Shown piece after piece: positions 19,124 to 30,150 of a DNA stretch of 64,000 nt. Within the stretch, counting starts at the first letter, position 1, and each line of letters starts with the position of its first letter. The notes under the pieces were generated by a model, which saw only the letters and a program-made list of their open reading frames with translations, searched no databases and had not been told where the DNA came from. The translations under genes were made by a program, and so were the position numbers. The DNA is from JBNJGB01 sp051747385 (lineage in GTDB: Bacteria; Myxococcota_A; UBA9042; PHBI01; JACKFB01). The DNA lies in the NCBI GenBank assembly GCA_051747385.1, contig JBNJGB010000031.1, forward strand, positions 1 through 64,000. Reading direction: 5' to 3'.

Positions 19124-22100
19124 CTCACGAGCTCCTCGTAGTAGCGCTCGATGGCGTCGTGATAGCGCTCCGGCGCCCGCTCCTTCATATTCTCCAGGAC
19201 CTCCTGGCGGAAGGCCTTCGGCGCCCGGTAGTCGTCCTCCTCCGGGATGGAGACCTTCCGCCGCGGGTCGTTGACGCCGGGGCCTTCGCCATCGCCCTCC
19301 TGGCTCCGGGCGCGCTGCCGCCGCTCGTCCATGGACTCGCGGGCCTTCTTCAGCTGCTGGAGCGCCTCGCGCTGGTGCCGGGTCGCCCGCTCGGGCTCGT
19401 CCTCGCCGAGCCGCTGCCCGGCCTCCTTCATCTGCCGCCGGGCCTCTTCGAGCTGCGGCTCCAGGGCCTCCTTCGCCCCCGGGTCCATCTCCTCGAGCTC
19501 CTCCAGCTCCCCCTGGAGATCTCCGGCGCCCTCTCCGAGCTTCTGCTGGAGCCGCTGCAGCCTGCTCGCCTCGCGCTGCTCGCCGGCGCTGGGCGGCCGG
19601 TTCATGGCCTGCTCCAGCTTGTCCAGCTCCGAGGCCAGGTCGTCGGCCAGCTTCCCGCTCTTGCCGAGGCGCTTCATGGCGTCCTGCATGTCGTCCGCGC
19701 GCTCCATGTCCAGCTCGCGGGACTCGCCCTCGCCGATCTCGCTGCCGAGGCCGTCGCACTCGCCGGACATCTCCTTCGCCTGCTCCCGGGCGGGCTCCAC
19801 GTCGCCGCGCTCCAGGGACTCCTCCATCTCGCGGGCCTTCTGGCGCAGCTCCTCCAGGGCCTCCTCGTCGGCGGGGTGCAGGGAGTCCTCGGACGCGCCC
19901 TCCAGCTCCTCGCGGATCTGCGCCGCCTTGTCGCGCGCCTCCTCCATGGCCTCACGTGCCTTCTCCTCCATCTCCCGGCGGCGGCGCTCCTTCATGGACT
20001 CGTCCAGGGCCCCGGTCTCCTCGAGCACGCCCCGCTGGCCGTCCTCGATCTCCCGCTGCTTCTGCTGGAACTCGGCCATCTTCTCCTGGGCCTTCGAGGC
20101 CACCTGCCGGCCGCCGAAGTCGCTCTGGAGCCCGGCCATCATCTCCTGGGTCTCCCGGTTCAGCTCCTCCAGGAGCGCCATGGCCTCGTCCATCTTGCCC
20201 TGGCGGATGAGCTCGCGGACGCGCTCGACGCGCTCGCGGATCGACTCCATGTCGACCTCCTCGTCGCTGCGCTTCCGCTGGAGGTTCTGGTTCTCGTACG
20301 GCGTGCGCTCCGCCAGGCGCCCCATCTCCTGCTCCATCTGCCGGAGGCTGTCGAGCAGGTCGTCCAGCTTCCGCTCGGCGTCCCGGGCCAGGGTCTCGTC
20401 GCCGCCCTCCTTCATCTGCTCCAGGAGGCCCATGAGGTCGTTCTGGGCCTCCATCAGGTCCCGCCCCTCGTCCAGGAGGCGCTCCTGGCGGCTGCGCTCC
20501 AGCTCCTGCTTGAGGGCCCAGACGCCGTCCTCCAGCTCCGTGACGCCCTCCTCGTTCACCGCGTGGAGCACCTGGGCGAGCTGGCGGGGCCGCCGCTCCA
20601 TGCCCTGGCCCACCACGGCCTGACGGAGCTGCGAGGTCTCCTGGTCGTGGTGCGTCTGGAGCCCGTCGTAGGTCGTCCGCACGGTCTCGCGCAGGTCGTC
20701 GCTCGCCAGGGAGTCCGTGCTGACCGACGACAGGAGCTCCTCGAAGCTCGCCAGCATCTTCCCGTTCAGGCCCGAGACCTTCTGCTGCCAGGCCACGTAC
20801 CGCGGGAGCTCCCCGGCGTCCGCCCGCTCCACGGGGCTCTCCAGGCGCTCGGCCAGGACGTCGATCATCTCGTCCACGAGGCGCTCCAGGTCCGCCAGGC
20901 GCTCCTCGTGCTCCGCGTCCGGGCTGTACATGGCGACGCGCCGGCGGGCCGAGCGCGACCGCCCCGGCCCCGTGACCGTGTTCAGGTCGGAGGCCTCGAA
21001 CCAGACCTCCACGGCGTCGCCCGCCTCCAGGTCCAGGGGCTCCACGGCCAGGACCTCGGTCCCCCGGGCCGTCCGCTCGCCGCTCGCCGAGCGCACCTCG
21101 CGCCGCTCGGGCTTGCGGCCGTCCCCGCGGTCCACGACCAGGTGGACGCGGTCGAGCCCGTGGTCGTCCGCCGCCTCGTACAGGAGCTGGACCCGGTCCT
21201 GCGGGTTCACCTCGACGTCCGTCTCCGGCAGGAGCAGGCGCACCTCGGGCGACCGGTCCGGGCGGGACTCGATGCTGCGCCACCGGGTCTCCCGCACGAG
21301 GGTCCCGTCCGGCGCCGTCAGCAGGAAGCGATAGCGATCGGTCTTGCCCACGCGGAAGGCCCCGCGGACCACGCCCTCGTCCGAGAGCTCCACGGGCCAG
21401 CGCGACTCCGGGTCGCTCTCGAGCTGGAGCACGACCTGCTTCGCCGGGCGCAGGGTGGAGCCCGTGAAGCGGACCTCGGTGCCCGCCAGGGCCGAGAGAT
21501 CCCCGCCCGAGCTGGGGATGTCGCGGGGCTGGAGGTCCAGGTACGCGGGATAGACCAGGCGGAAGGCGAGGTCGCCCACCGCGACGTCCACCTCCTCCAC
21601 CTGCTCGTCGCCGGTGGCCGCCGAGGCCGGGGGCCCCTCGAACATGTGCCGCCAGCCGTCCGTGAAGACGTCCGGCGACCAGACGCTGAGGGCCAGCGCC
21701 ACCGCCGCGAGGCCCGCGCCGAGCTTGAAGAGCTGCAGGAGGCGGCCGCGATCGTCCAGGTCGGCGGGTTCGACCGCGTCGAGGCGCCGCGCGGCCCGGG
21801 TCGCCGTGACCCGCGCCAGCTCCGGGGAGAAACCGGGCCACTCGGAGTCGTCGCCGCGCTCCAGCACGCGCCCGGCCTGGACGCTCGTGATGATCGCCGA
21901 GTGGGATCCGCCCACGCGATCCTCGAGCCAGCGGGCCATCTCCTCGTCGGAGGCCCGGCGCCGGACGGGGCGCCACCACAGCCTCACGACGGCCCAGCCC
22001 GCCACCAGGGCGCCCACCGCGAACGGCACCCAGCCCCACCGGCCGTGCCCCTCGCCCAGGGCCGTGGCCAGGGCGGTCCCCACCAGCCCGGCGGTCACCA

Positions 22101-22215
22101 GCGCGATGATCGCCGTGAGGAGCGCCTCCCCCGCGGCGGTCCGATCCAGCCGGCGCCGTAGCTCCGCGAGGAAGTCGCGTACGCGTTGGAACGAGTCGCT
22201 GCTCACCCGGGTCAC
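19120..22215 (-). CDS. DUF4175-like membrane protein with long coiled coil
   Basis: A 1031-residue protein, first gene of the MoxR operon. Two N-terminal membrane segments (about residues 30-75) and a third near 165-185 precede a periplasmic beta-rich region (about 190-430). A very long Glu/Arg/Gln-rich, Met-containing coiled coil then runs to the C terminus (about 430-1000), with repeated MEE, REL and QEM heptads. GTG at 22215 is used because GAAGGACAGG precedes it; GTG at 22206 is an alternative. The layout agrees with DUF4175 proteins seen beside MoxR genes. A structural or tethering role is plausible but unproven. Confidence 0.85.
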   Translation of the reverse strand: MTRVSSDSFQRVRDFLAELRRRLDRTAAGEALLTAIIALVTAGLVGTALATALGEGHGRWGWVPFAVGALVAGWAVVRLWWRPVRRRASDEEMARWLEDRVGGSHSAIITSVQAGRVLERGDDSEWPGFSPELARVTATRAARRLDAVEPADLDDRGRLLQLFKLGAGLAAVALALSVWSPDVFTDGWRHMFEGPPASAATGDEQVEEVDVAVGDLAFRLVYPAYLDLQPRDIPSSGGDLSALAGTEVRFTGSTLRPAKQVVLQLESDPESRWPVELSDEGVVRGAFRVGKTDRYRFLLTAPDGTLVRETRWRSIESRPDRSPEVRLLLPETDVEVNPQDRVQLLYEAADDHGLDRVHLVVDRGDGRKPERREVRSASGERTARGTEVLAVEPLDLEAGDAVEVWFEASDLNTVTGPGRSRSARRRVAMYSPDAEHEERLADLERLVDEMIDVLAERLESPVERADAGELPRYVAWQQKVSGLNGKMLASFEELLSSVSTDSLASDDLRETVRTTYDGLQTHHDQETSQLRQAVVGQGMERRPRQLAQVLHAVNEEGVTELEDGVWALKQELERSRQERLLDEGRDLMEAQNDLMGLLEQMKEGGDETLARDAERKLDDLLDSLRQMEQEMGRLAERTPYENQNLQRKRSDEEVDMESIRERVERVRELIRQGKMDEAMALLEELNRETQEMMAGLQSDFGGRQVASKAQEKMAEFQQKQREIEDGQRGVLEETGALDESMKERRRREMEEKAREAMEEARDKAAQIREELEGASEDSLHPADEEALEELRQKAREMEESLERGDVEPAREQAKEMSGECDGLGSEIGEGESRELDMERADDMQDAMKRLGKSGKLADDLASELDKLEQAMNRPPSAGEQREASRLQRLQQKLGEGAGDLQGELEELEEMDPGAKEALEPQLEEARRQMKEAGQRLGEDEPERATRHQREALQQLKKARESMDERRQRARSQEGDGEGPGVNDPRRKVSIPEEDDYRAPKAFRQEVLENMKERAPERYHDAIERYYEELVR

Positions 22216-22330
22216 ACCTGTCCTTCGTCCTCCGGCGACGGCACAACGCCCGGAGCCACACCATATTCCCCCGACGGGTCCGCATGATCGAGGGTCCCGG
22301 CCGCCGCGGTCAACCGTCGGCCGTCACTCT

Positions 22331-22390
22331 CGCTCCCACTCCCGTTCCCGTTCCCGCTCCCGTTCCCGTTCCCGCTTCCGTTCCCGTTCC
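22331..22390 (-). repeat. Degenerate GGGAAC hexamer array between divergent operons
   Basis: Ten hexamers of CGTTCC type (variants CGCTCC, CACTCC, CGCTTC) read on the plus strand, so the G-rich strand is the minus strand. They lie in the 302-base divergent region 22216-22517 between the DUF4175 operon and the sigma factor gene, about 115 bases from the former start. Several G3 tracts make quadruplex formation possible. The rest of this region should hold both promoters, but I could not identify convincing -35/-10 boxes. Confidence 0.75.
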
Positions 22391-22517
22391 CAAACGGCGC
22401 CGACGGCCCCGGTTGCCGCTACCCCCTGCGTGTGATGGGATACCGCCGGCCTCCCGCGGCGCGGGTTGAATACGCGGCGCCGTCGCGCGTCGGGACGAGT
22501 GACGTTGGAGAGACGTC

Positions 22518-23108
22518 TTGGAACACGCGGATGACGCCGAAATCGTGGAGAAGGTCGTGGCGGGCGACCACCGGGCCTTCCGGATCCTGGTGGAGCGCTA
22601 CGAGCGCAAGGTCTACACCATCGCCTACGGGGTCCTCAGGAACGAGGACGCCGCGATGGACGCGACGCAGGACGCGTTCGTCAAGGTCTACAAGAACCTG
22701 CCGAGGTTCAAGGGTGACTCGAGCTTCTACACCTGGCTGTACCGGATCGTGGTGAACCTGTGCATCGACAAGAAGCGAAAGCAGAAGCGGGCGGCCGAGG
22801 TGGAGTACGAGGACACACGCTCCCACGGACTCGGCGAGGCCCCCACGGACGGCCCGACGCTGGCCTCCATCCACATCGACAACCCGGCGAAGGCCTACGC
22901 GCGGCAGGAGCTCCGCGAGCACATGGAGCAGGCCCTCGACGCCCTCAGCGACGCGCACCGGGAGATCCTGCTGCTGCGCGAGGTGGAGGGCCTGGCCTAC
23001 GAGGACATCGCCGACACGCTGGACATCCCCAAGGGGACGGTCATGAGCCGCCTCTATCACGCACGAAAGAACTTCCAGAAGGCGCTGCGCCGCTACCTGG
23101 CCGCGTAG
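22518..23108 (+). CDS. ECF-family RNA polymerase sigma factor
   Basis: A 196-residue extracytoplasmic-function sigma factor of RpoE type. Region 2 is seen as FRILVERYERKVYTIAYG, then DATQDAFVKVYKNL and TWLYRIVVNLCID; region 4 as LLLREVEGLAYEDIADTL, then KGTVMSRLYHARK. The only start compatible with the ribosome site is TTG at 22518, with GGAGAG six bases upstream; the nearby ATG is out of frame. The next gene is a zinc-finger anti-sigma factor 58 bases downstream, the classical pairing. Confidence 0.95.
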   Translation: MEHADDAEIVEKVVAGDHRAFRILVERYERKVYTIAYGVLRNEDAAMDATQDAFVKVYKNLPRFKGDSSFYTWLYRIVVNLCIDKKRKQKRAAEVEYEDTRSHGLGEAPTDGPTLASIHIDNPAKAYARQELREHMEQALDALSDAHREILLLREVEGLAYEDIADTLDIPKGTVMSRLYHARKNFQKALRRYLAA

Positions 23109-23166
23109 CCGGCAACGGGAGCGAGTTCCCGCATCGGGACTCCTCCTGATACAATCGAGGAAGACA

Positions 23167-23850
23167 ATGAACTGTCAGGAAGTCCAGGATCTGCTGCACC
23201 CGTACCTCGACGACGAGCTCTCGCCGGAGGAGCACGCCCGCGTCGAGGCCGCCCTCGCGGACTGCCCGGACTGCCGCGAGGAGCTCCGCGAGATGGAGGC
23301 CGTCCGCGCCATGGCGCGCGAGGCCTTCGTCGGACCCGCGGAGCAGGCCGACCTCACGGGCGTCTTCGACGGCGTCATGGCCCGGCTGGAGGCGGAGGGT
23401 GCGCTCCGCACGGCCCCGGCGGGGGCCGCGGCGCCCGGCGCGGGGGCCGTGGAGCCCCGGGAGGGCCTCCTGGATCGCCTGTCCCGCTGGTTCGGGGCGC
23501 TGCTCACGCTCGAGCGACCCGTGGCCGCCCTGGCGACGGCGGCCGCGGTGGCGGCCCTGGTGGGCGGCGTCTGGTACCTCCAGCAGCAGGAGCAGCGCGC
23601 CGGCGCACCGGGTGTGCAGGTGGCCGAGGAGGAGCCTCCCGCCATGGAGCGCGAGCGCCCCTCCCTGCCGCGCCGGGGCATGGAGACGGAGGTCGCCGCC
23701 TCCGGACGCAACGCGGCCCAGGTGGAGGCCATCAGCGCCGACGCCGGCCAGGTCTTCGTGGACGACAACGCCGACGACCCGGACACGCCCATGGTCGTCT
23801 GGCACATCGTGGACGACAACGGCACCGAGGCGCCCGAGAAGGGGCTCTAG
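23167..23850 (+). CDS. Membrane-anchored zinc-finger anti-sigma factor
   Basis: A 227-residue protein. The N-terminal zf-HC2/ZAS domain has MNCQEVQDLLHPYLDDEL followed by H-x11-C-x2-C (EEHARVEAALADCPDC), the zinc-binding helix that sequesters ECF sigma factors. A single membrane helix (about residues 120-140, LATAAAVAALVGGVWYL) puts the acidic C-terminal half outside the cytoplasm. GAGGAAG lies just before the ATG. It most likely inhibits the sigma factor encoded immediately upstream; release would follow an envelope signal. Confidence 0.92.
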   Translation: MNCQEVQDLLHPYLDDELSPEEHARVEAALADCPDCREELREMEAVRAMAREAFVGPAEQADLTGVFDGVMARLEAEGALRTAPAGAAAPGAGAVEPREGLLDRLSRWFGALLTLERPVAALATAAAVAALVGGVWYLQQQEQRAGAPGVQVAEEEPPAMERERPSLPRRGMETEVAASGRNAAQVEAISADAGQVFVDDNADDPDTPMVVWHIVDDNGTEAPEKGL

Positions 23851-23879
23851 CTCGGCGCCCGAACCAAAGGAAGCACGCG

Positions 23880-24344
23880 ATGGTCACCGCCGCCCGCCAC
23901 ATCCCGCTGGTCCTCGTCCTGTCGCTCGGGGTCGCCCTGGCGGCGCCCCCGGCGCTGGCGGACGCGGGCGGGCAGGCCACCTTCGAGGTGACGGTGATCC
24001 ACGCCAGCAAGAAGGACGGCGGCGTCGACCCGGCCCTGAAGGGCCTGTCGCGCTATCTCCGGAAGTCGTTTTCCGGCTACGACCGCTTCACGCGGCTCGC
24101 CCAGGAGCGGGTCCGGGTGGCGGAGGGCCGGTCCGGCGAGTTGGTGCTCCCGGACGACAAGACCCTCGAGCTGAAGTTCCTCGGCGTGGAGGACGGCTTC
24201 GTGAAGGTGCACCTGGCCCTCGACGGCCTCGAGACCACCGTGAACGTGAAGGACGGCGGGCTGTTCTTCCAGGCGGGGCGCCGCTACGAGGAGGGCATCC
24301 TGGTGCTCGCCATCCGCGCGACGACGGACTCCGAAGGCCGTTGA
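23880..24344 (+). CDS. Small exported protein, unknown function
   Basis: A 154-residue protein with a cleavable signal peptide (IPLVLVLSLGVALAAPPALA, cut near ADA). The mature part contains VIHASKKDGGVDPALKGL, then a beta-rich region. No known motif is seen. AAAGGAAG precedes the ATG. It follows the anti-sigma gene by 29 bases, so it is likely in the same transcript and could be part of the sigma regulon or the signal-sensing pathway; this is inference from position. Confidence 0.75.
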   Translation: MVTAARHIPLVLVLSLGVALAAPPALADAGGQATFEVTVIHASKKDGGVDPALKGLSRYLRKSFSGYDRFTRLAQERVRVAEGRSGELVLPDDKTLELKFLGVEDGFVKVHLALDGLETTVNVKDGGLFFQAGRRYEEGILVLAIRATTDSEGR

Positions 24345-24402
24345 CACCGCCGCGCGCGCGAGTCTAACGTCCCCTCCGATTCCATCCACGAGGGAGACGT
24401 CC

Positions 24403-25587
24403 ATGCCGACCGCCTTCCGCCTGGCGCGCGGGCTGACGATCCTGGCGACGCTCGCCCTGGCCGTCGCCCCGGCCGCGCACGCCCAGCCGCCGACCGAAGA
24501 CGCCCCGACGCCGCCACCCGGGGAGGGCGCCGAGGTGGACGAGGCCGCCAAGAAGAAGGCCTCGCAGTTCTACGAGGAGGCCGAGCGCCTTTTCGACCAG
24601 GAGCTCTACTCCGCCGCCGTCGAGAACTACCGGAAGGCCTACGACCTCTACCCGGCCCCGGCGATCCTCTACAACATCGCCAAGAGCTGGGAGCGCCTCG
24701 GGGACGCCGACCGCTGCGTGGAGGGCTACGAGGCCTACCTCGAGGCCTACCAGGAGGAGCACGGCGGGGATCCCCCGGACATCGTCGACGTCCGGAACAG
24801 CATCGCCAAGTGCCGCCTCGGCGCCAAGGTCCGCCTCCGGGTCGACTCGGAGCCCTCGGGGGCGGCCATCTATATCGACGACAAGACGCGGCAGGTCGGC
24901 CAGACCCCCTACACGACCCACCTCGACCCCGGCGACTACACCATCTGGCTCGACAAGCAGGGCTACCAGCCCTTCGAGCGCGAGATCACCGTGCGGAGCG
25001 GCGAGCCCGTCGAGCTCGTCCTGCCGCTCGAGAAGATCCGCCACGTCGGCAAGATCGTCGTCGACGCCAACATCCGCAAGGCGACCATCTTCATCGACGG
25101 GCAGCCCAAGGGGCTCACGCCCTACGACGAACCGATCGAGGTGGCAGCCGGGACGCACCAGGTCAGGGTGAGCAAGGACGAGTACATCTCCGCGGACGAG
25201 GAGGTGACGGTGCCGGCGGACGAGACCCGGACGATGGAGGCGAACCTCTGGCTCCGGGATCCCCCGTCGAGCTGGAAGAAGCCCCTGGGCTGGACCTCCA
25301 TCAGCCTCGGGGTGGTGATGGGCGCCGGCGGCTTCGTGGCCGGCCTCGAGGCGGACAAGCACTTCGCGGGCACCGACGACTTCGACAAGTGGGAGCGCTT
25401 CCAGACCATCGGCTACGGCGTGGGCGGTGGACTCGTCGGGGTGGGCGTCATCCTCCTCATCTGGGAGGCGGTGGACGTCAGACAGGTCAAGGAGTCCGAC
25501 GAGCTGACCGAAGCCGAGCCTCGCTGGAGCCCGACCGTGGCCGTGGACGGACGCGGCGCCTTCGCCGGCGCCCGGGTCGATTTCTAG
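24403..25587 (+). CDS. Exported TPR/PEGA-domain protein
   Basis: A 394-residue protein. Signal peptide ending near AHA; TPR-like repeats at about residues 45-135 (ASQFYEEAERLFDQELYSAA, NYRKAYDLYPAP); then two PEGA domains at about 145-215 and 215-285 (VDSEPSGAAIYID, GQTPY; ANIRKATIFIDGQPKGLTPYDE). Two hydrophobic segments near the C terminus (SISLGVVMGAGGFVAG, GGGLVGVGVILLIW) could anchor it in the membrane. GGGAG lies eight bases before the ATG. A related protein is encoded at 32501-33700. PEGA domains usually bind or span the envelope; function here unknown. Confidence 0.86.
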   Translation: MPTAFRLARGLTILATLALAVAPAAHAQPPTEDAPTPPPGEGAEVDEAAKKKASQFYEEAERLFDQELYSAAVENYRKAYDLYPAPAILYNIAKSWERLGDADRCVEGYEAYLEAYQEEHGGDPPDIVDVRNSIAKCRLGAKVRLRVDSEPSGAAIYIDDKTRQVGQTPYTTHLDPGDYTIWLDKQGYQPFEREITVRSGEPVELVLPLEKIRHVGKIVVDANIRKATIFIDGQPKGLTPYDEPIEVAAGTHQVRVSKDEYISADEEVTVPADETRTMEANLWLRDPPSSWKKPLGWTSISLGVVMGAGGFVAGLEADKHFAGTDDFDKWERFQTIGYGVGGGLVGVGVILLIWEAVDVRQVKESDELTEAEPRWSPTVAVDGRGAFAGARVDF

Positions 25588-25596
25588 GAGCCTCTG

Positions 25597-26682
25597 ATGC
25601 GCATCGCCCTCATCCACCTCGTCGCCTTCGGCCTCTTCGCGAGCTGCGCCACCGGCATCACCCCGCCGGAGCCCACGGAGATGGTCGAGATCCGCGACGG
25701 GCTGACGTTCACGTTCGGGTCGGACGAGCCGTGCTCCTCGGACAGCCTCGCCTCGGATCCGTTCGACCCCTGCGAGGAGGGAGAGGGCACCCTCGTGCCC
25801 GAGACGGATCCGGCCGTCGAGGTGGCCCTGGAGCCCTTCGCCATCGACGAGCACGAGGTCACGAACATCCAGTACGAATACTGCGTCGAGGCCGGGGGAT
25901 GCCCGGAGCTTCCCGCCTTCAACGCCGTGGCGGCGGAGCAGCAGGAGTACTACCGCATCGACGAGTTCGACGACTATCCGGTGGTCCAGGTGACCTGGGA
26001 GCAGGCGCGGGACTACTGCGCATTCGTCGGCAAGCGCCTGCCGACGGAGTTCGAGTGGGAGCGGGCGGCCAAGGGCAATCCCGACGAGGGCGTGCAGCGC
26101 GAGTGGCCCGCCGAGGGCCTCGACCGCCCGTCCGACTGCCAGGGCACGCAGTTCCCGTCCCTGTTCTGCCGGGGCGACAACAAGCTCGACCCGGTGGACG
26201 TGGCGCCGGCGGACTTCGTCACGGAGGGCGGGCAGCGCATCCACCACCTCTTCTCCAACGCCGCCGAGTGGGTCTCCAGCTGGTACAGCCCGGACGTGAA
26301 CACCTGCAAGGAGCCGCTGCCGGACCCGGCGTGCGTCTCCTGCGCAGAGTGCGGGGACAACGACACGCAGTGCCAGCAGGACTGCCAGACCTGCACGGAG
26401 TGCCAGCAGGAGGGAGGCCCCCTCCCCTGCTTCATCGGCTGCGACGGCACGACGCGGGACTATCCCGCGTGCGTGGCGTACACGGCCGCGGACCAGCCCC
26501 TGGCGCCGAGCGAGCTGGAGGCGACCCAGGACGACAGCGTGCGGGGGAAGATGATCCGCGGCGGGAGCGTCACCACGACGAGCGCCCGCGCCTGCGAGTT
26601 CCGCAGCTCCAACCGGAACGTCTTCTGGCAGGTCGACCGCGGCCAGGCCTACGTCGGCTTCCGCTGCGCCAGGTCCCTGTAG
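25597..26682 (+). CDS. SUMF1/FGE-domain lipoprotein with Cys-rich insertion
   Basis: A 361-residue lipoprotein (lipobox FASC). The body matches the formylglycine-generating-enzyme/sulfatase-modifying-factor fold: IDEHEVTNIQYEYC, VVQVTWEQARDYCAFVGKRLPTEFEWERAA, NAAEWVSSWY, RGGS and the terminal YVGFRCA. An unusual Cys-rich insert (about residues 230-290; CVSCAECG, CQQDCQTCTECQQ) interrupts it. In bacteria many such proteins are not oxidases but structural or binding versions; I cannot confirm the copper-binding cysteines. AGGAG precedes the ATG, nine bases after the PEGA gene stop, so the two are probably co-expressed. Confidence 0.85.
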   Translation: MRIALIHLVAFGLFASCATGITPPEPTEMVEIRDGLTFTFGSDEPCSSDSLASDPFDPCEEGEGTLVPETDPAVEVALEPFAIDEHEVTNIQYEYCVEAGGCPELPAFNAVAAEQQEYYRIDEFDDYPVVQVTWEQARDYCAFVGKRLPTEFEWERAAKGNPDEGVQREWPAEGLDRPSDCQGTQFPSLFCRGDNKLDPVDVAPADFVTEGGQRIHHLFSNAAEWVSSWYSPDVNTCKEPLPDPACVSCAECGDNDTQCQQDCQTCTECQQEGGPLPCFIGCDGTTRDYPACVAYTAADQPLAPSELEATQDDSVRGKMIRGGSVTTTSARACEFRSSNRNVFWQVDRGQAYVGFRCARSL

Positions 26683-26757
26683 GAGCCCGGAAACGCCGGC
26701 GGGGACGCCGCCGCAGGTGGATCGGGAAGTGACCGCCGGGGGACGGCGTTCCTACTG

Positions 26758-26837
26758 CATCTTCCCCGCGTTCTCCGCCCCTTCGCGGCGTGGCGCCTTG
26801 GCGCGAGCCCTTTGGAACCGGGAAGATGGGCGTGATC
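26758..26837. terminator. Inverted repeat in convergent gap, possible bidirectional terminator
   Basis: CATCTTCCC near 26758-26766 pairs perfectly with GGGAAGATG near 26829-26837 around a GC-rich interior. The 192-base gap 26683-26874 separates two convergent genes, so a terminator is expected. The interior contains GGCGCCTTGGCGCGAG, similar to an arm of the family B elements, so it may instead be a decayed repeat. No gene is seen in the gap. Confidence 0.3.
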
Positions 26838-26874
26838 GACAGGCGACGACGCAGGCGCCCCACTCCGTGGGGGA

Positions 26875-28782
<1,908 letters not shown>

Positions 28783-28872
28783 CGCCGCGACTGTAGTCGT
28801 GGCCCGGGGGCCGGTCAACGCAGCGCCGATTGTGTTGATCCCGGGGTCACGGCTGCATAGCCTCGGCCTGTG

Positions 28873-30150
28873 ATGAAGGGGAGCCAGGCCATCCGTGCGC
28901 TCGCGGCGGCGTCCGCGCTGCTCCTCGCCTGCTCGGGCGAGGAGGGCGAGGCCCCGTGCCGGGACGAGTCGTGCCCGGTGGACCAGACGTGCGTGGAGGG
29001 CGCCTGCCGGCCCATCGAGGTCCCCACGGCCACCGGCGAGCTGGGACAACACACGCAGGTGGCCCTGCGGGACGACGGACGGATGGTCGTCGTCACCTGG
29101 GATCGGACCCACACGAACCTCGTGCTCGCCCTGGAGCGACCCGACGGCAGCCTGGACAAGCGCATCGTGGCCGGCTGGCGCTTCGACGACCACCAGCTCC
29201 TGGACACCCGCGCCGGGCGCTGGCCCTCGGTGGCGGTGGACGACCAGGACGTCGTCCACCTCGCCTGGCACGACGGCTTCGAGTCGGCCCTGAAGGTAGC
29301 GCGGCTGACGCCCGACGACGACCTGGCCGTGGAGACCGTCGACGGAGCCGGCGAGGCGGATCGCGGGACCTGGACCAGCCTGGCCGTGGCGCCCGACGGG
29401 ACCGTCCACGTGGCCTATCGCGACGAGAGCGCCCGCCGCCTGCGCCACGCCGAGCGCACCCCGGACGGCACGTGGCACGTCGAGTCCGTGGACGGCTGCG
29501 CCGGGGAGGCCGACTGCCCCACGGGGGACGAGGACTACGGCGAGTGGGCCAGCCTCGCGCTCGTGGGCGGCGAGCCGCGCGTGGCCTTCTACGACCGCCT
29601 CCGCGGCGACCTGAAGATGGCCGCCCGGCAGGAGGACGGAACCTGGCAGGTCACGACCCTGGACGGCCGCGACCCCTCGACCGGCATGGACACCGGAGAC
29701 GTCGGGCGCTTCGCCAGCGTGGCGGTGGACCCGAAGAGCCGCCTGGGGGTCGCCTACTACGACGCCACCCGCGGCGCCCTCCGCTTCCTCTTCTCCGGCG
29801 GCGCGGAGCCGGCGCCGGTGGTGGTGGACGACGGCGTCTACCACGACGAGACGAGCGGCAGCCTCCGGAACCACCCCGTGGGGCAGCACGTGGCCCTGCG
29901 GTTCGACGGCCAGGAGCGCGCCCACATGGTCTACCTGGACGCCGGGCGGATCGCTCTGAAGCGCGCGATCGTCGAGGGCTCGAGCGTCGTGGAGCGGGTC
30001 GATCTGACCGATCTGCCCGCCGGGGGCTGGATCGACTTCCGCCTCACCCCCGACGGTACGCTCCGCGGCGCGTGGGGCCCCTGGCAGGGCACGGGCGACC
30101 TTCGGACCCGGCTGGAGACCTTCCACCTCCCCCCGGAGGGTGCGCCGTGA
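28873..30150 (+). CDS. Lipoprotein with repeated beta-propeller-like blades
   Basis: A 425-residue lipoprotein (lipobox LLAC) with a short Cys-rich N-terminal module (CRDESCPVDQTCVEGAC). The remainder has recurring segments of the form WPSVAVDDQDVVHLAWHD, WTSLAVAPDGTVHVAYRD, WASLALVGGEPRVAFYD and FASVAVDPKSRLGVAYYD, spaced about 50-60 residues, which reads as a beta-propeller. GTG at 28870 directly precedes the ATG and is an alternative start. It is divergent from the kinase across about 90 bases and translationally coupled to the next gene. Possible extracellular binding protein. Confidence 0.82.
   Translation: MKGSQAIRALAAASALLLACSGEEGEAPCRDESCPVDQTCVEGACRPIEVPTATGELGQHTQVALRDDGRMVVVTWDRTHTNLVLALERPDGSLDKRIVAGWRFDDHQLLDTRAGRWPSVAVDDQDVVHLAWHDGFESALKVARLTPDDDLAVETVDGAGEADRGTWTSLAVAPDGTVHVAYRDESARRLRHAERTPDGTWHVESVDGCAGEADCPTGDEDYGEWASLALVGGEPRVAFYDRLRGDLKMAARQEDGTWQVTTLDGRDPSTGMDTGDVGRFASVAVDPKSRLGVAYYDATRGALRFLFSGGAEPAPVVVDDGVYHDETSGSLRNHPVGQHVALRFDGQERAHMVYLDAGRIALKRAIVEGSSVVERVDLTDLPAGGWIDFRLTPDGTLRGAWGPWQGTGDLRTRLETFHLPPEGAP

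Noticed and set aside
19102..22161. Long plus-strand open frame opposite the DUF4175 gene
   Set aside because: It is Leu/Ala/His/Arg-rich antisense of the coiled-coil region with no recognisable domain.
22331..22390. Hexamer array considered as ECF -35 boxes (GGAAC)
   Set aside because: Tandem spacing of six bases and both-strand distribution do not fit a promoter pair; it reads as a microsatellite.
26758..26837. Considered as a third family B copy
   Set aside because: Only GGCGCCTTGGCGCGAG resembles an arm; terminal repeats and flanking duplications are missing.
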